Positions 1 to 7,319 of a DNA stretch of 35,757 nt are shown here, piece after piece. Each line of letters begins with the position of its first letter. The stretch's first letter is position 1. A program made the translations under genes and the position numbers. The DNA comes from Deltaproteobacteria bacterium. GTDB taxonomy: Bacteria > Desulfobacterota > Syntrophia > Syntrophales > JAFGHS01. Under the pieces are notes generated by a model that was given only the letters and a program-made list of their open reading frames with translations, was not told where the DNA came from and made no database searches. The DNA is taken from the NCBI GenBank assembly GCA_016930075.1, contig JAFGHS010000137.1:1-35757 (forward strand). Direction: 5' to 3'.

Positions 1-4
1 ATAT

Positions 5-41
5 GTCATTCCGAATCCCGCAGCGGCGGGATGAGGAATCT
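5..41. repeat. Dispersed GTCATTCC-type palindromic repeat
   Basis: The element starts GTCATTCCGAATCCCGC and ends GCGGGATGAGGAATCT, so its CCCGC and GCGGG arms can form a hairpin. It has the same plan as the GTCATTTCGA...GAGAAATCT elements at 67-103 and 25775-25871. It lies in the 216-bp stretch beyond the 3' end of the acyl-CoA dehydrogenase gene, where I see no gene. It is probably a small non-autonomous repeat (REP or MITE type); any function is unknown. Confidence 0.6.
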
Positions 42-66
42 GAAGTTGTTCATATCATTAAACATC

Positions 67-103
67 AAGATTTCTCCCCCGCAAAATACGGGGTCGAAAT
101 GAC
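67..103. repeat. GTCATTTCGA-type repeat, inverted copy of the element at 25775-25810
   Basis: Reading the minus strand, this begins GTCATTTCGACCCCG, has a short loop, then GCGGG and GAGAAATCTT. It equals the element at 25775-25810 except for one extra C in the C-run of this copy. Near identity across more than 25 kb marks a dispersed repeat family and not chance similarity. Around it, from 104 to 216, I see only a short CCGCCGGCGG palindrome and no gene. Confidence 0.7.
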
Positions 104-216
104 AAAAAAACTAATTACGACACAGTCTACCGCCGGCGGGGACAAAAACCATAATGCCCCATCCAGAATGGAAACACCAATCCACAACGGGGAACGGATG
201 CTTTGAAACCTGTCTT

Positions 217-2043
217 TTAAACGATCAGCGATTCCTCCGAGCAGGTCAGGACCGTGTCGTCCTCTTCTCTAATCAATTCTGTTGTCAGATAAACATTGGG
301 CAAAACGTTATTGACAAAATACCGGGCGCCGGCGATCTTCCCTTCGTAAAAAACCTTGTCGGTGCGATCGGCGCCGGCCATGTTATTCCTGGCGACAAGG
401 GCCTGAGACAACAAGCATTCGGCCACCTGGACCTGGGCGCAGACGAAAAGGGCCCTCACAGCATAAAGGGGAATGAGCTGCCGCTTCGCGTCCATTTGAT
501 TATACCAGCCGCTGTAAATGTCGAGGACTTCTTCCATACAATGGTAGGCCTTCGTCAGTTTGGCCATTTCCTTTTCAAAGCCCTCGGCCTTTGCGTTTTC
601 ATCGATAAACTGTTTGATCGTCGCCATCCATGCCTTAAAGGGTTTGCCTTCTCCCATGCGCATCTTGCGGTTGATCAGGTCCTGGGCATGAATAAAAGTC
701 GTTCCCTCCCAGATCGTCAGGATCTTCGAATCTCTCATGAGCTGTTCGATGGGATATTCCTGCGTATAACCCACGCCGCCCAGCACCTGCATGGCCTGGG
801 CGATGACGCCGAGGGAAACCTCGCTGCCGTAGCCCTTCACGAGGGGCGTGAGGATCTCGGCGAATTCGCCGCAGGTTTTGGCTTTTTCCCTGTCGCTGCT
901 GTTGGCCTGGATATCGAGGTTGTAGAAGCCCCGGAAGGTCATGGCCCGGATGCCTTCCACATGGGCCTTCATGTCGAGGAGCATCCGGCGGATGTCTTCG
1001 TGTTTGATGATGGGGACGCGCTCGGCGTTCCGGATGCCGAAAGGCCTGCCCTGGATGCGCTCCGTGGCGTACCGGGCCGCGTAATAGTAAGCGGCGGCGG
1101 CCTGGGTGTTGGAGTTGTGCCCCGTGCCGATCCTCGATTCGTTCATCATGTGGAACATCATCGACAGCCCTTTGGAAGTTCCCTTTTCATCGGGCGGATT
1201 CCCGACAAGGATGCCGTAGCATTCATCCTCGTCGCCGAAATTGAGAAGGGCCGTGGCATGGGCCTTGAGGCCCATCTTGTGCTCGATGCCGACGGTCGTC
1301 ACGTCGTTAGGTTTACCAAGCGTGCCGTCGTCGTTGACCCAGATTTTGGGGACGATATACAGGCCGATGCCCGGCGAACCGGCGGCCGCTTTCGGGGGCC
1401 GCGCCAGGACCATGTGTATCGTGTTTTCACAGTGTCCTTGATCGCCGCAGGTGATGAACATTTTGGTCCCCTTGATTTTATAGATGCGGGGATCGTCGGT
1501 GGGGAAGGATTTCGATATCATGTCGCCGGCGTCGGATCCGTAGTTGGGTTCCGTGATGCACATGGAGCCCTGCCATTCGCCGGAAAAGAGCTTCGGCAGA
1601 AACAGGGCTTTTTCTCTTTCCGTGGCGAAACGCAGGATCAGGTTGGCCACGCCGCTGGTCAGCTTGACGGCCGACATGAGGGCCGTGCAGGCGGCACAGT
1701 TAACCTCGAAGAGGGCCTTGTACATCACAAGCGGCATGCCCGTGTCCACCATGATGCACTCGCTGCTCGACGCCCAGCCGTTCTGCTGGAGAAACTGGTA
1801 CGCCTCCTTGAAGCCCGGTGTCGGCGTAGAGACGCCGTTCTCGAATTTGACGCCGATCTTGTCGCCCGGCGCGTTGATGGGGTTGATGACCTCCCTGGCG
1901 ACTTTATAGCCTTCGTTCATCAGCATGTCGATATCGTCCATGCTGAAGGACTCCTTGAAACGGTCGCAGGCGGCCACATCCTGCGTGGGCAGCCATTCCT
2001 TCAATATAAATTTTAAATCCCTGATGTCATACCTGAATTCCAT
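217..2043 (-). CDS. Acyl-CoA dehydrogenase, long (about 600 aa) subfamily
   Basis: This is a FAD-dependent acyl-CoA dehydrogenase that oxidises an acyl-CoA to the 2,3-enoyl-CoA and passes electrons to electron-transfer flavoprotein, acting in the cytoplasm in fatty or aromatic acid breakdown. The protein has 608 residues, longer than the usual 380, matching the subfamily with an extra C-terminal domain that includes DmdC-like enzymes. Visible motifs are MCITEPNYGSDAGDM, KGTKMFITCG and, near the end of the core, IWEGTT, where Glu446 aligns with the catalytic base of the family. I chose the ATG at 2043 because AGAAGGAGAA lies just upstream; an upstream in-frame start at 2130 adds 29 low-complexity residues and has no better site. 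The gene follows the HD-GYP gene on the same strand after 151 bp. The substrate cannot be read from sequence alone. Confidence 0.93.
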   Translation of the reverse strand: MEFRYDIRDLKFILKEWLPTQDVAACDRFKESFSMDDIDMLMNEGYKVAREVINPINAPGDKIGVKFENGVSTPTPGFKEAYQFLQQNGWASSSECIMVDTGMPLVMYKALFEVNCAACTALMSAVKLTSGVANLILRFATEREKALFLPKLFSGEWQGSMCITEPNYGSDAGDMISKSFPTDDPRIYKIKGTKMFITCGDQGHCENTIHMVLARPPKAAAGSPGIGLYIVPKIWVNDDGTLGKPNDVTTVGIEHKMGLKAHATALLNFGDEDECYGILVGNPPDEKGTSKGLSMMFHMMNESRIGTGHNSNTQAAAAYYYAARYATERIQGRPFGIRNAERVPIIKHEDIRRMLLDMKAHVEGIRAMTFRGFYNLDIQANSSDREKAKTCGEFAEILTPLVKGYGSEVSLGVIAQAMQVLGGVGYTQEYPIEQLMRDSKILTIWEGTTFIHAQDLINRKMRMGEGKPFKAWMATIKQFIDENAKAEGFEKEMAKLTKAYHCMEEVLDIYSGWYNQMDAKRQLIPLYAVRALFVCAQVQVAECLLSQALVARNNMAGADRTDKVFYEGKIAGARYFVNNVLPNVYLTTELIREEDDTVLTCSEESLIV

Positions 2044-2194
2044 AGACTGTTCTCCTTCTGGCCGATACGCTGTTTGCGGCCGGCGTGCATTATTTGCCAA
2101 AGTTGACGGGGGCAGTATAGGTGAAGGCATTTTGGGATGTCAAGGAAATATCCTTCGGCATAAGCGGGCGGGTTTGCTTATCATTTGATCGGGT

Positions 2195-3337
2195 CTATGA
2201 CCGTTCAAGCATATTGAAAAAGCGTTCGAGCAGATAGGGATTGAATGTCGCGCCGCTTTCCTCTTTCATGATGCGGGCAATCTCGGTAATCGGCAGGGGA
2301 TTGCGGTAGGGACGTTTGGTGTAGAGGGCGTCGAAAACATCGGCAATGGTGGTCATCTGGCTTACGATATTGGTTTCCCAGGGCTTTTTTGTCTGAGGAT
2401 AGCCGGTTCCGTCGTATTTGATGTGATGTTCCATGGCGGTAAGCACGGCAAGAGGGGAGATATTCCCCAAAGCAAGAAGATGCATGGCCCCGTTAATGGT
2501 GTGGTTTTCAATCACATGGCGCTCCTCCGGCGTCAGGGCGCCCTGTTTGGACAGGATATCGTGAGGAATCGTGATTTTGCCCACATCATGCAGGATGGCC
2601 GCGGTGCCGATCTTGTTTAAATCGGGTCCGCCGAAGCCCACATACTGAGCCAGCGACATGGTCAGAATGCCGACATTGACCGTATGGACGAACGTATACT
2701 CATCCATCGACTTGATTTGCGACAGGAGGCGCAGGGGATTCGTTTCGCGGCTGATGCTCGCGATAAATTGTACAACAAGTCCGTTTACGGCATCAAAATC
2801 GATGATTTTCTTTTCTACAATATCTCGATAGAGGCCTTCCAGAAAATCTGCCGGCGACTGACTCCCGGCATCATGAATCTCTTCAACGTCCCAGCCGGCA
2901 TTTTCCGCGGCGGCTTCTTCTTCCGGCGACTCCTTTCCTTTGATCAGTTCGAGCCGGCCCAGGATGATATAAGGCGTTGAATGAAGCACCGCCATGCCGG
3001 ATTCACCGAGGCTGCGAATGAATTCGGCAAATTCCGCAAACGGAAGGCCTCTTTTCAGCGTGATCCTTTCGAGCCCTGTTTTGTTGAGAATTCTGAGAAA
3101 TGCCGCCTTGTAAGTGGACGTGATGATGAGGGGCCTGTTGTCCACCATAATGCTTTTGCCGATCATGACAATGTTGATTTGCTGTTTTTCCATCAGCAAT
3201 TCTTCCAGCTGATGAAACCCCCCCTCCATGTCGGCGCGGACCTTGGGATGGTCCGGGGGATACATGCCGGCATTTTGAATGGCTGCCGTAAATTGCGTAA
3301 TGAACGCGCCGCCGTCCTTCGATTTGCCTTCCGTCAT
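2195..3337 (-). CDS. HD-GYP domain c-di-GMP phosphodiesterase
   Basis: A 380-residue cytoplasmic protein. The C-terminal half (about 205-375) is an HD-GYP domain, a family that hydrolyses cyclic di-GMP. It shows HTVNVG around 218, the HDVGKI motif (His250-Asp251), His304-His305, DGTGYP (309-314) and ADVFDALYTKRPYR. The canonical HHExxDGxGYP motif reads HHIKYDGTGYP here, so the usual Glu is Ile306. The N-terminal half (about 11-135) is an unnamed domain with a MYPPDHPK motif, and it matches the N-terminus of the HEAT-like protein encoded immediately upstream. The start ATG overlaps that gene's stop in ATGA, implying translational coupling. No receiver or membrane domain is visible. The phosphodiesterase assignment comes from the family; activity with the altered Glu position is untested. 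Confidence 0.9.
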   Translation of the reverse strand: MTEGKSKDGGAFITQFTAAIQNAGMYPPDHPKVRADMEGGFHQLEELLMEKQQINIVMIGKSIMVDNRPLIITSTYKAAFLRILNKTGLERITLKRGLPFAEFAEFIRSLGESGMAVLHSTPYIILGRLELIKGKESPEEEAAAENAGWDVEEIHDAGSQSPADFLEGLYRDIVEKKIIDFDAVNGLVVQFIASISRETNPLRLLSQIKSMDEYTFVHTVNVGILTMSLAQYVGFGGPDLNKIGTAAILHDVGKITIPHDILSKQGALTPEERHVIENHTINGAMHLLALGNISPLAVLTAMEHHIKYDGTGYPQTKKPWETNIVSQMTTIADVFDALYTKRPYRNPLPITEIARIMKEESGATFNPYLLERFFNMLERS

Positions 3338-5577
3338 GACGATGCCTGTTCCATTAAGATCGCAGCACAGATGGATCTTATTTTTTTACTTGGCGAACGT
3401 TTTCCCTTTTCCAACATGTTCCGCACCCTTTCATGGGGAAAATTTTTCAGGCCCTCATAAAGCGTCTCTTTAATCAGGTAGAGCCGCGCCGGCGTCAGCG
3501 TCAGCCATCTTGCCGCCAATCGCTCCAGACAGGGGAGCATGGCAGGGTCGCCGGTTTCGCTGATTTCCTTGACGATCCTGATCTGAAGGAGAACATTGTT
3601 ATCATGAATGACAAACGTTGTCAGGAGGCCCATGACATCTTCCATCATATCCGTCAATCGATGCGTGCAGATCGTGTTGACCGCCTGCATGACTTCTTCA
3701 TGATCCATAGCCGCCAGTCTTTCTTTTATGAGGTCCTTGACCGTATAGTCGTTAAATTGCAGCAGCATCTCAATCAGTTCTCGTGTGACGGTGCGGTCAT
3801 GGTGGTCAAAGAGACTTCTTCTTACAGCAGCGACGGCCCTTCGGTCATTAAACGCCCGGATAAGCATCAAAAGCCGGACGACCTTTTGGGGATTCCCGTC
3901 GGAGAGCATCTTAATGGCCCGGTCCAGGGCTTCTTTGCCGAAGGCCTGCAGGATAAGGATGATGGGATGGGATGGCGGCAGAGATCTCTCCAGGTACAAA
4001 TCGAAAAGCCAGTTCATATGGTGAGGGCCGCTGATGACGAAAAATCTTTTAACGGCCTCCACATCGACGGCCTCATCCAGGACGGCCGATTTGATGAGTT
4101 CAATCATATCCGCCTCGGAAAAGGCATTGAGGGCAATGAGGGCGGACTGTCTTATTTTGAAAGCCGATCTATCCCCGCTGTGACGATGCAGCATATCGAT
4201 CGCATCGGCAAGAAGGTCGAATTGACCGCTTTTGATCAATTCCGGCGCCAGGCGAACCAGGTTTGTTGCATAGGCATGGTAGTCATTCTCATCGGCGTCT
4301 TCATCCATAATGTCCAACAGCAGCCGGCAAATCCTGATGATGATGTTTTTGTCCGCCAGGCTCTTCATATACTCCGCAACGGGGAAAATATCATCGTCCG
4401 GCAATGCTTCCGAAGGCGTTCTTATGACCGATTCCTTCAGAATGTTGTTGTAATCTTCGGGGACATATTTGCCTTTTTCCTCTTTGAGCAAATCTTTCAG
4501 GGCCGATTTGGGAGGAACGGGCTCATCCAATGATTGACCGATAATTTCAATGTCTTTTCCCGCGTCCTGCATCTTTTGCATGAGCATGATGAGGGTGGGG
4601 GAAATGCGGCTGTCGCCCGATTTCATAATGCCGGTCATTTCTTCGAGCATTTCCTGGGGAAAAACAACAAGACTGTCCAGGGAAAGCTGATCTTCAGGCT
4701 GCTGAGCAATCTGACGCCCCGCAGCATCGAGGAGCTGGTTTTTCAAGTCCGGGTGGAGGTTTTGAATAAGGCTGTTGATTCTGGAGAGTTCTTCATACCT
4801 TTCGGCACTGACGGACGTGCCGGAACGGACTTCAAAAAAAAAGTCTTTCATGATCTTTTCATAATGAGCCACAGCGGCACCCCAATTTTTCCGCTCTGCA
4901 TTCAGAATCCGCAAGACATCATGAAAGCCTTCCCTGCTGCCAGAGGCGCCGGGCACGGCCTTTGGGGCGCCGGGCACGCTCGTTGGAGAGGATCGTTTGA
5001 CAAATCTCCACCAGATATCCTCATCCTTTTCATGTCCGGCCCCGTCTGCAGAGGTGATATTCTTTTCTTCCGTCAAATGAAAATCGGCAACGACCAGGGT
5101 TTTCACTTCAATGGCCGAGACGCCCGCTTTGGCTAAAACGGTTTCCGTTGTTCCCATGGCCCAGATGTCGGACGGTTTGGACGAAAGAATTCTATTGAAT
5201 TCGATGAGGTCCGTTTTTTTTAACCCTCTTGAAAGCTTGAAATAAATAATACGAAGATCCGTAAGACATTGGGCATAATCACGGACAGCCGCATTCCGTT
5301 TATCCAGCGGGGTTTTGCCCGCCATGAGGGTCCCGCCGGCGACTCCGATGCTTATCTCCGGGTTGCCTGCGAGGATATTCCGGATCGTGAGAAAGGCATC
5401 ATCGAGGCTCTCATCGATTTTCGCGTGCCCGTCAGGATACATGGAAAGATTCATCTTGACCAGATGGAGGGCCGAAATAATCTGCAGAACCTGTCTTGTG
5501 TCTGCGGCAGGAGCGCCATGGCCGGCTTCATCGCCAGGCAAACGGTCTTCCTGCGCTTTGTCTTTTGAAGGGTCCAT
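3334..5577 (-). CDS. HEAT-like alpha-solenoid protein sharing an N-terminal domain with the HD-GYP protein
   Basis: A 747-residue, apparently cytoplasmic protein with no signal peptide or membrane segment. Residues 27-165 resemble the first 135 residues of the downstream HD-GYP protein: both have an MYP-x-x-H-x-K motif, a similar run of hydrophobic spacing, and a matching end (SRGLKKTDLIEFNRIL here, KRGLPFAEFAEFIRSL there). Residues 180-420 are charged and helical. Residues 420-745 are amphipathic helix pairs typical of HEAT-like solenoids, which usually hold protein partners. A Pro/Ala linker near 200-215 contains a repeated VPGA unit. The start at 5577 has no strong Shine-Dalgarno sequence, so it is less certain than most. 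It lies 54 bp after the DUF1846 gene and overlaps the HD-GYP gene by 4 bp. No catalytic motif was recognised; a scaffold or regulator for the HD-GYP enzyme is an inference. Confidence 0.8.
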   Translation of the reverse strand: MDPSKDKAQEDRLPGDEAGHGAPAADTRQVLQIISALHLVKMNLSMYPDGHAKIDESLDDAFLTIRNILAGNPEISIGVAGGTLMAGKTPLDKRNAAVRDYAQCLTDLRIIYFKLSRGLKKTDLIEFNRILSSKPSDIWAMGTTETVLAKAGVSAIEVKTLVVADFHLTEEKNITSADGAGHEKDEDIWWRFVKRSSPTSVPGAPKAVPGASGSREGFHDVLRILNAERKNWGAAVAHYEKIMKDFFFEVRSGTSVSAERYEELSRINSLIQNLHPDLKNQLLDAAGRQIAQQPEDQLSLDSLVVFPQEMLEEMTGIMKSGDSRISPTLIMLMQKMQDAGKDIEIIGQSLDEPVPPKSALKDLLKEEKGKYVPEDYNNILKESVIRTPSEALPDDDIFPVAEYMKSLADKNIIIRICRLLLDIMDEDADENDYHAYATNLVRLAPELIKSGQFDLLADAIDMLHRHSGDRSAFKIRQSALIALNAFSEADMIELIKSAVLDEAVDVEAVKRFFVISGPHHMNWLFDLYLERSLPPSHPIILILQAFGKEALDRAIKMLSDGNPQKVVRLLMLIRAFNDRRAVAAVRRSLFDHHDRTVTRELIEMLLQFNDYTVKDLIKERLAAMDHEEVMQAVNTICTHRLTDMMEDVMGLLTTFVIHDNNVLLQIRIVKEISETGDPAMLPCLERLAARWLTLTPARLYLIKETLYEGLKNFPHERVRNMLEKGKRSPSKKIRSICAAILMEQASS

Positions 5578-5631
5578 GTGCTTTTTTGAAAAATCTTTAA
5601 AATAATGAAACCCAAAACAAAAAAAAGGAGA

Positions 5632-7149
5632 TTAATTGATAAAGAGATCTTTCGTCGCAAAGTTGGGATCTGTGGTCAAATTGACGCCCAGGCGCCTCAA
5701 CCCGGCTTCATCGCCCGGCGAGGGGATATGGGTCATATGCATTTCACGGTTTCGCAGCTCTTGCAATTTTTCCATGGCCAGTTGAGCGGCGGGATTTGTA
5801 ATGGCGCTGATGCTGAGGGCAATGAGGGCTTCTTCCAGATCCAGGCTGACGGACTTTTCATTTAATACTTCCGTTTTCAGATTTCTCACAGCGTCCGTTA
5901 TGGCAGGCGGCAGAAGTTTGATTTTTTCCGGAATATCGGCGAGATGCTTGACGGCGTGGATAATCAAACCGGAGGCGGCATGCAGAAGGGGCGAATTATT
6001 GCCGGTGACGATCGTGCCGTCGGAAAGCTCTATGGCGGCGCCGCAATAGATGCCTTCATTGCCTTTGCTGAGCGCCTGTCCGTCGATGGCTGCCTGCCTC
6101 GCAGGACCGACAACGCGGCGGTCCGTCGGTTTGAGATCGAAATCCTCGACGAAAAGCTCCACCCTTTGCACGGTTTCCTTATCCGCAAAGCCCATGGCAT
6201 ATTCACAGCGATAGCGGAAGTAGCGCCGGATAAGTTCCTGTTTGGCCGCTTCCACCGTGATTTCATCGTCCGTAATGGCAAAGCCGGCGCGGTTTACACC
6301 CATATCCGTCGGTGATCTGTAGAAGGCTTTGCCGCCCGTAATTTTTTCCAAAATTCTTTTGAGGACAGGAAAGACTTCGACGTCCCGGTTGTAATTGACA
6401 GCCGCCTTGCCGTATGCCTCGATATGAAAGGGATCGATGAGATTAAAATCCCTGATATCCGCCGTGGCGGCTTCATAGGCAACATTGACGGGGTGTTTGA
6501 GCGGCAGATTCCAGATGGGGAATGTCTCGAATTTTGCGTAGCCCGATTTGGTGCCCCGGCGGTGATCATGGTAAAGCTGGGACAGGCAGGTCGCCATTTT
6601 ACCGCTTCCCGGTCCCGGACCGGTTACGATGACGAGGGGCTTTTCCGTAGGGATATATTCGTTGATGCCGTATCCCTCGTCGCTCACGATCAAATCCACA
6701 TCCGTCGGATACCCTTTGGTGAAATAATGGGTAAACACCTTGATATTCCGTCTTTCGAGCTTGTTTTTGAATAGCGTTGCCGCAGGCTGATGATCGAAGC
6801 GGGTGATGACGACGCCCAGGACCTCAATATCCCAGGCCCGCAAATCGTCAATGAGCTTCATGGCATCGGAGTCATAGGTGATGCCGAAATCCGCACGTAT
6901 TTTTTTTCTTTCGATATCGCCGGCAAAGATGCAAAGGAGGATGTCCGCCTTGTTTTTCAGCTCGCGAATGAGGCGCATCTTGACATTGGGATCGTATCCC
7001 GGCAGAACCCTTGCTGCGTGATAGTCGTAGAGAAGCTTGCCGCCGAATTCCAGGTAAAGCTTGTTGTCGAAGCGTTCCACTCTCTCCAGAATTTCCTTCG
7101 TCTGTTCTTTGATGTATTTTTCGTTGTCAAAACCGGATTTTCTGTTCAT
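5632..7149 (-). CDS. DUF1846 (UPF0371) family protein
   Basis: A 505-residue protein of usual length for the DUF1846 family. It opens GFDNEKYIKEQT and continues with FGGKLLYDYHAARVLPGYDPN, then a glycine-rich GPGPGSGKMATCLSQLYHD segment around 175-195 that resembles a nucleotide-binding loop. Later come NLPLKHPVNVAYEAATAD and SPTDMGVNRAGFAI. These blocks make the family assignment firm, but no biochemical role of the family is established to my knowledge. The start ATG at 7149 follows GAGGAG with good spacing. A plausible promoter lies at 7185-7213. The gene is divergent from the glucan phosphorylase gene and heads a same-strand series with the HEAT-like and HD-GYP genes, the first gap being only 54 bp. 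A link to carbohydrate or nucleotide signalling is only a context guess. Confidence 0.9.
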   Translation of the reverse strand: MNRKSGFDNEKYIKEQTKEILERVERFDNKLYLEFGGKLLYDYHAARVLPGYDPNVKMRLIRELKNKADILLCIFAGDIERKKIRADFGITYDSDAMKLIDDLRAWDIEVLGVVITRFDHQPAATLFKNKLERRNIKVFTHYFTKGYPTDVDLIVSDEGYGINEYIPTEKPLVIVTGPGPGSGKMATCLSQLYHDHRRGTKSGYAKFETFPIWNLPLKHPVNVAYEAATADIRDFNLIDPFHIEAYGKAAVNYNRDVEVFPVLKRILEKITGGKAFYRSPTDMGVNRAGFAITDDEITVEAAKQELIRRYFRYRCEYAMGFADKETVQRVELFVEDFDLKPTDRRVVGPARQAAIDGQALSKGNEGIYCGAAIELSDGTIVTGNNSPLLHAASGLIIHAVKHLADIPEKIKLLPPAITDAVRNLKTEVLNEKSVSLDLEEALIALSISAITNPAAQLAMEKLQELRNREMHMTHIPSPGDEAGLRRLGVNLTTDPNFATKDLFIN

Positions 7150-7184
7150 CGAAATGCTCCTCTATTGTTTGATCAGCGGCGAAA

Positions 7185-7213
7185 AAAATATCTTCTTTCA
7201 TGTATTTTGTAAA
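7185..7213 (-). promoter_or_regulatory. Predicted sigma-70-type promoter for the DUF1846 gene
   Basis: On the minus strand the -35 box is TTTACA (7208-7213) and the -10 box is TATTTT (7185-7190), separated by 17 bp. The -10 box lies about 36 bp upstream of the start at 7149. Spacing is ideal and both boxes are near consensus. This is a visual match only. Confidence 0.45.
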
Positions 7214-7251
7214 GGAATTTGATTCGGCAGGCTTCGATCTGTATGAATCAT

Positions 7252-7280
7252 TTGACAATAAATCCGATACTGTGCATAGT
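7252..7280 (+). promoter_or_regulatory. Predicted sigma-70-type promoter for the glucan phosphorylase gene
   Basis: A perfect TTGACA (7252-7257) is followed after 17 bp by CATAGT (7275-7280), four of six matches to TATAAT. It lies about 40 bp upstream of the chosen start at 7320 and downstream of the divergent promoter at 7185-7213. Its position argues against the longer ORF start at 7200, which would lie upstream of this promoter. Confidence 0.45.
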
Positions 7281-7319
7281 TACTTGCCTTCGATCAATAA
7301 AATGCAGGGAGGGGCTGTC

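Noticed and set aside
154..2016. A 620-codon plus-strand ORF opposite the acyl-CoA dehydrogenase gene
   Set aside because: It lies antisense to a gene with clear family motifs and a good ribosome-binding site. Its translation shows no recognisable domain, and long antisense ORFs are expected in GC-biased codon use.
3433..4533. A 366-codon plus-strand ORF opposite the HEAT-like gene
   Set aside because: No ribosome-binding site or domain; the minus-strand gene overlaps its partner by ATGA and has the shared domain, so the antisense frame is a shadow.
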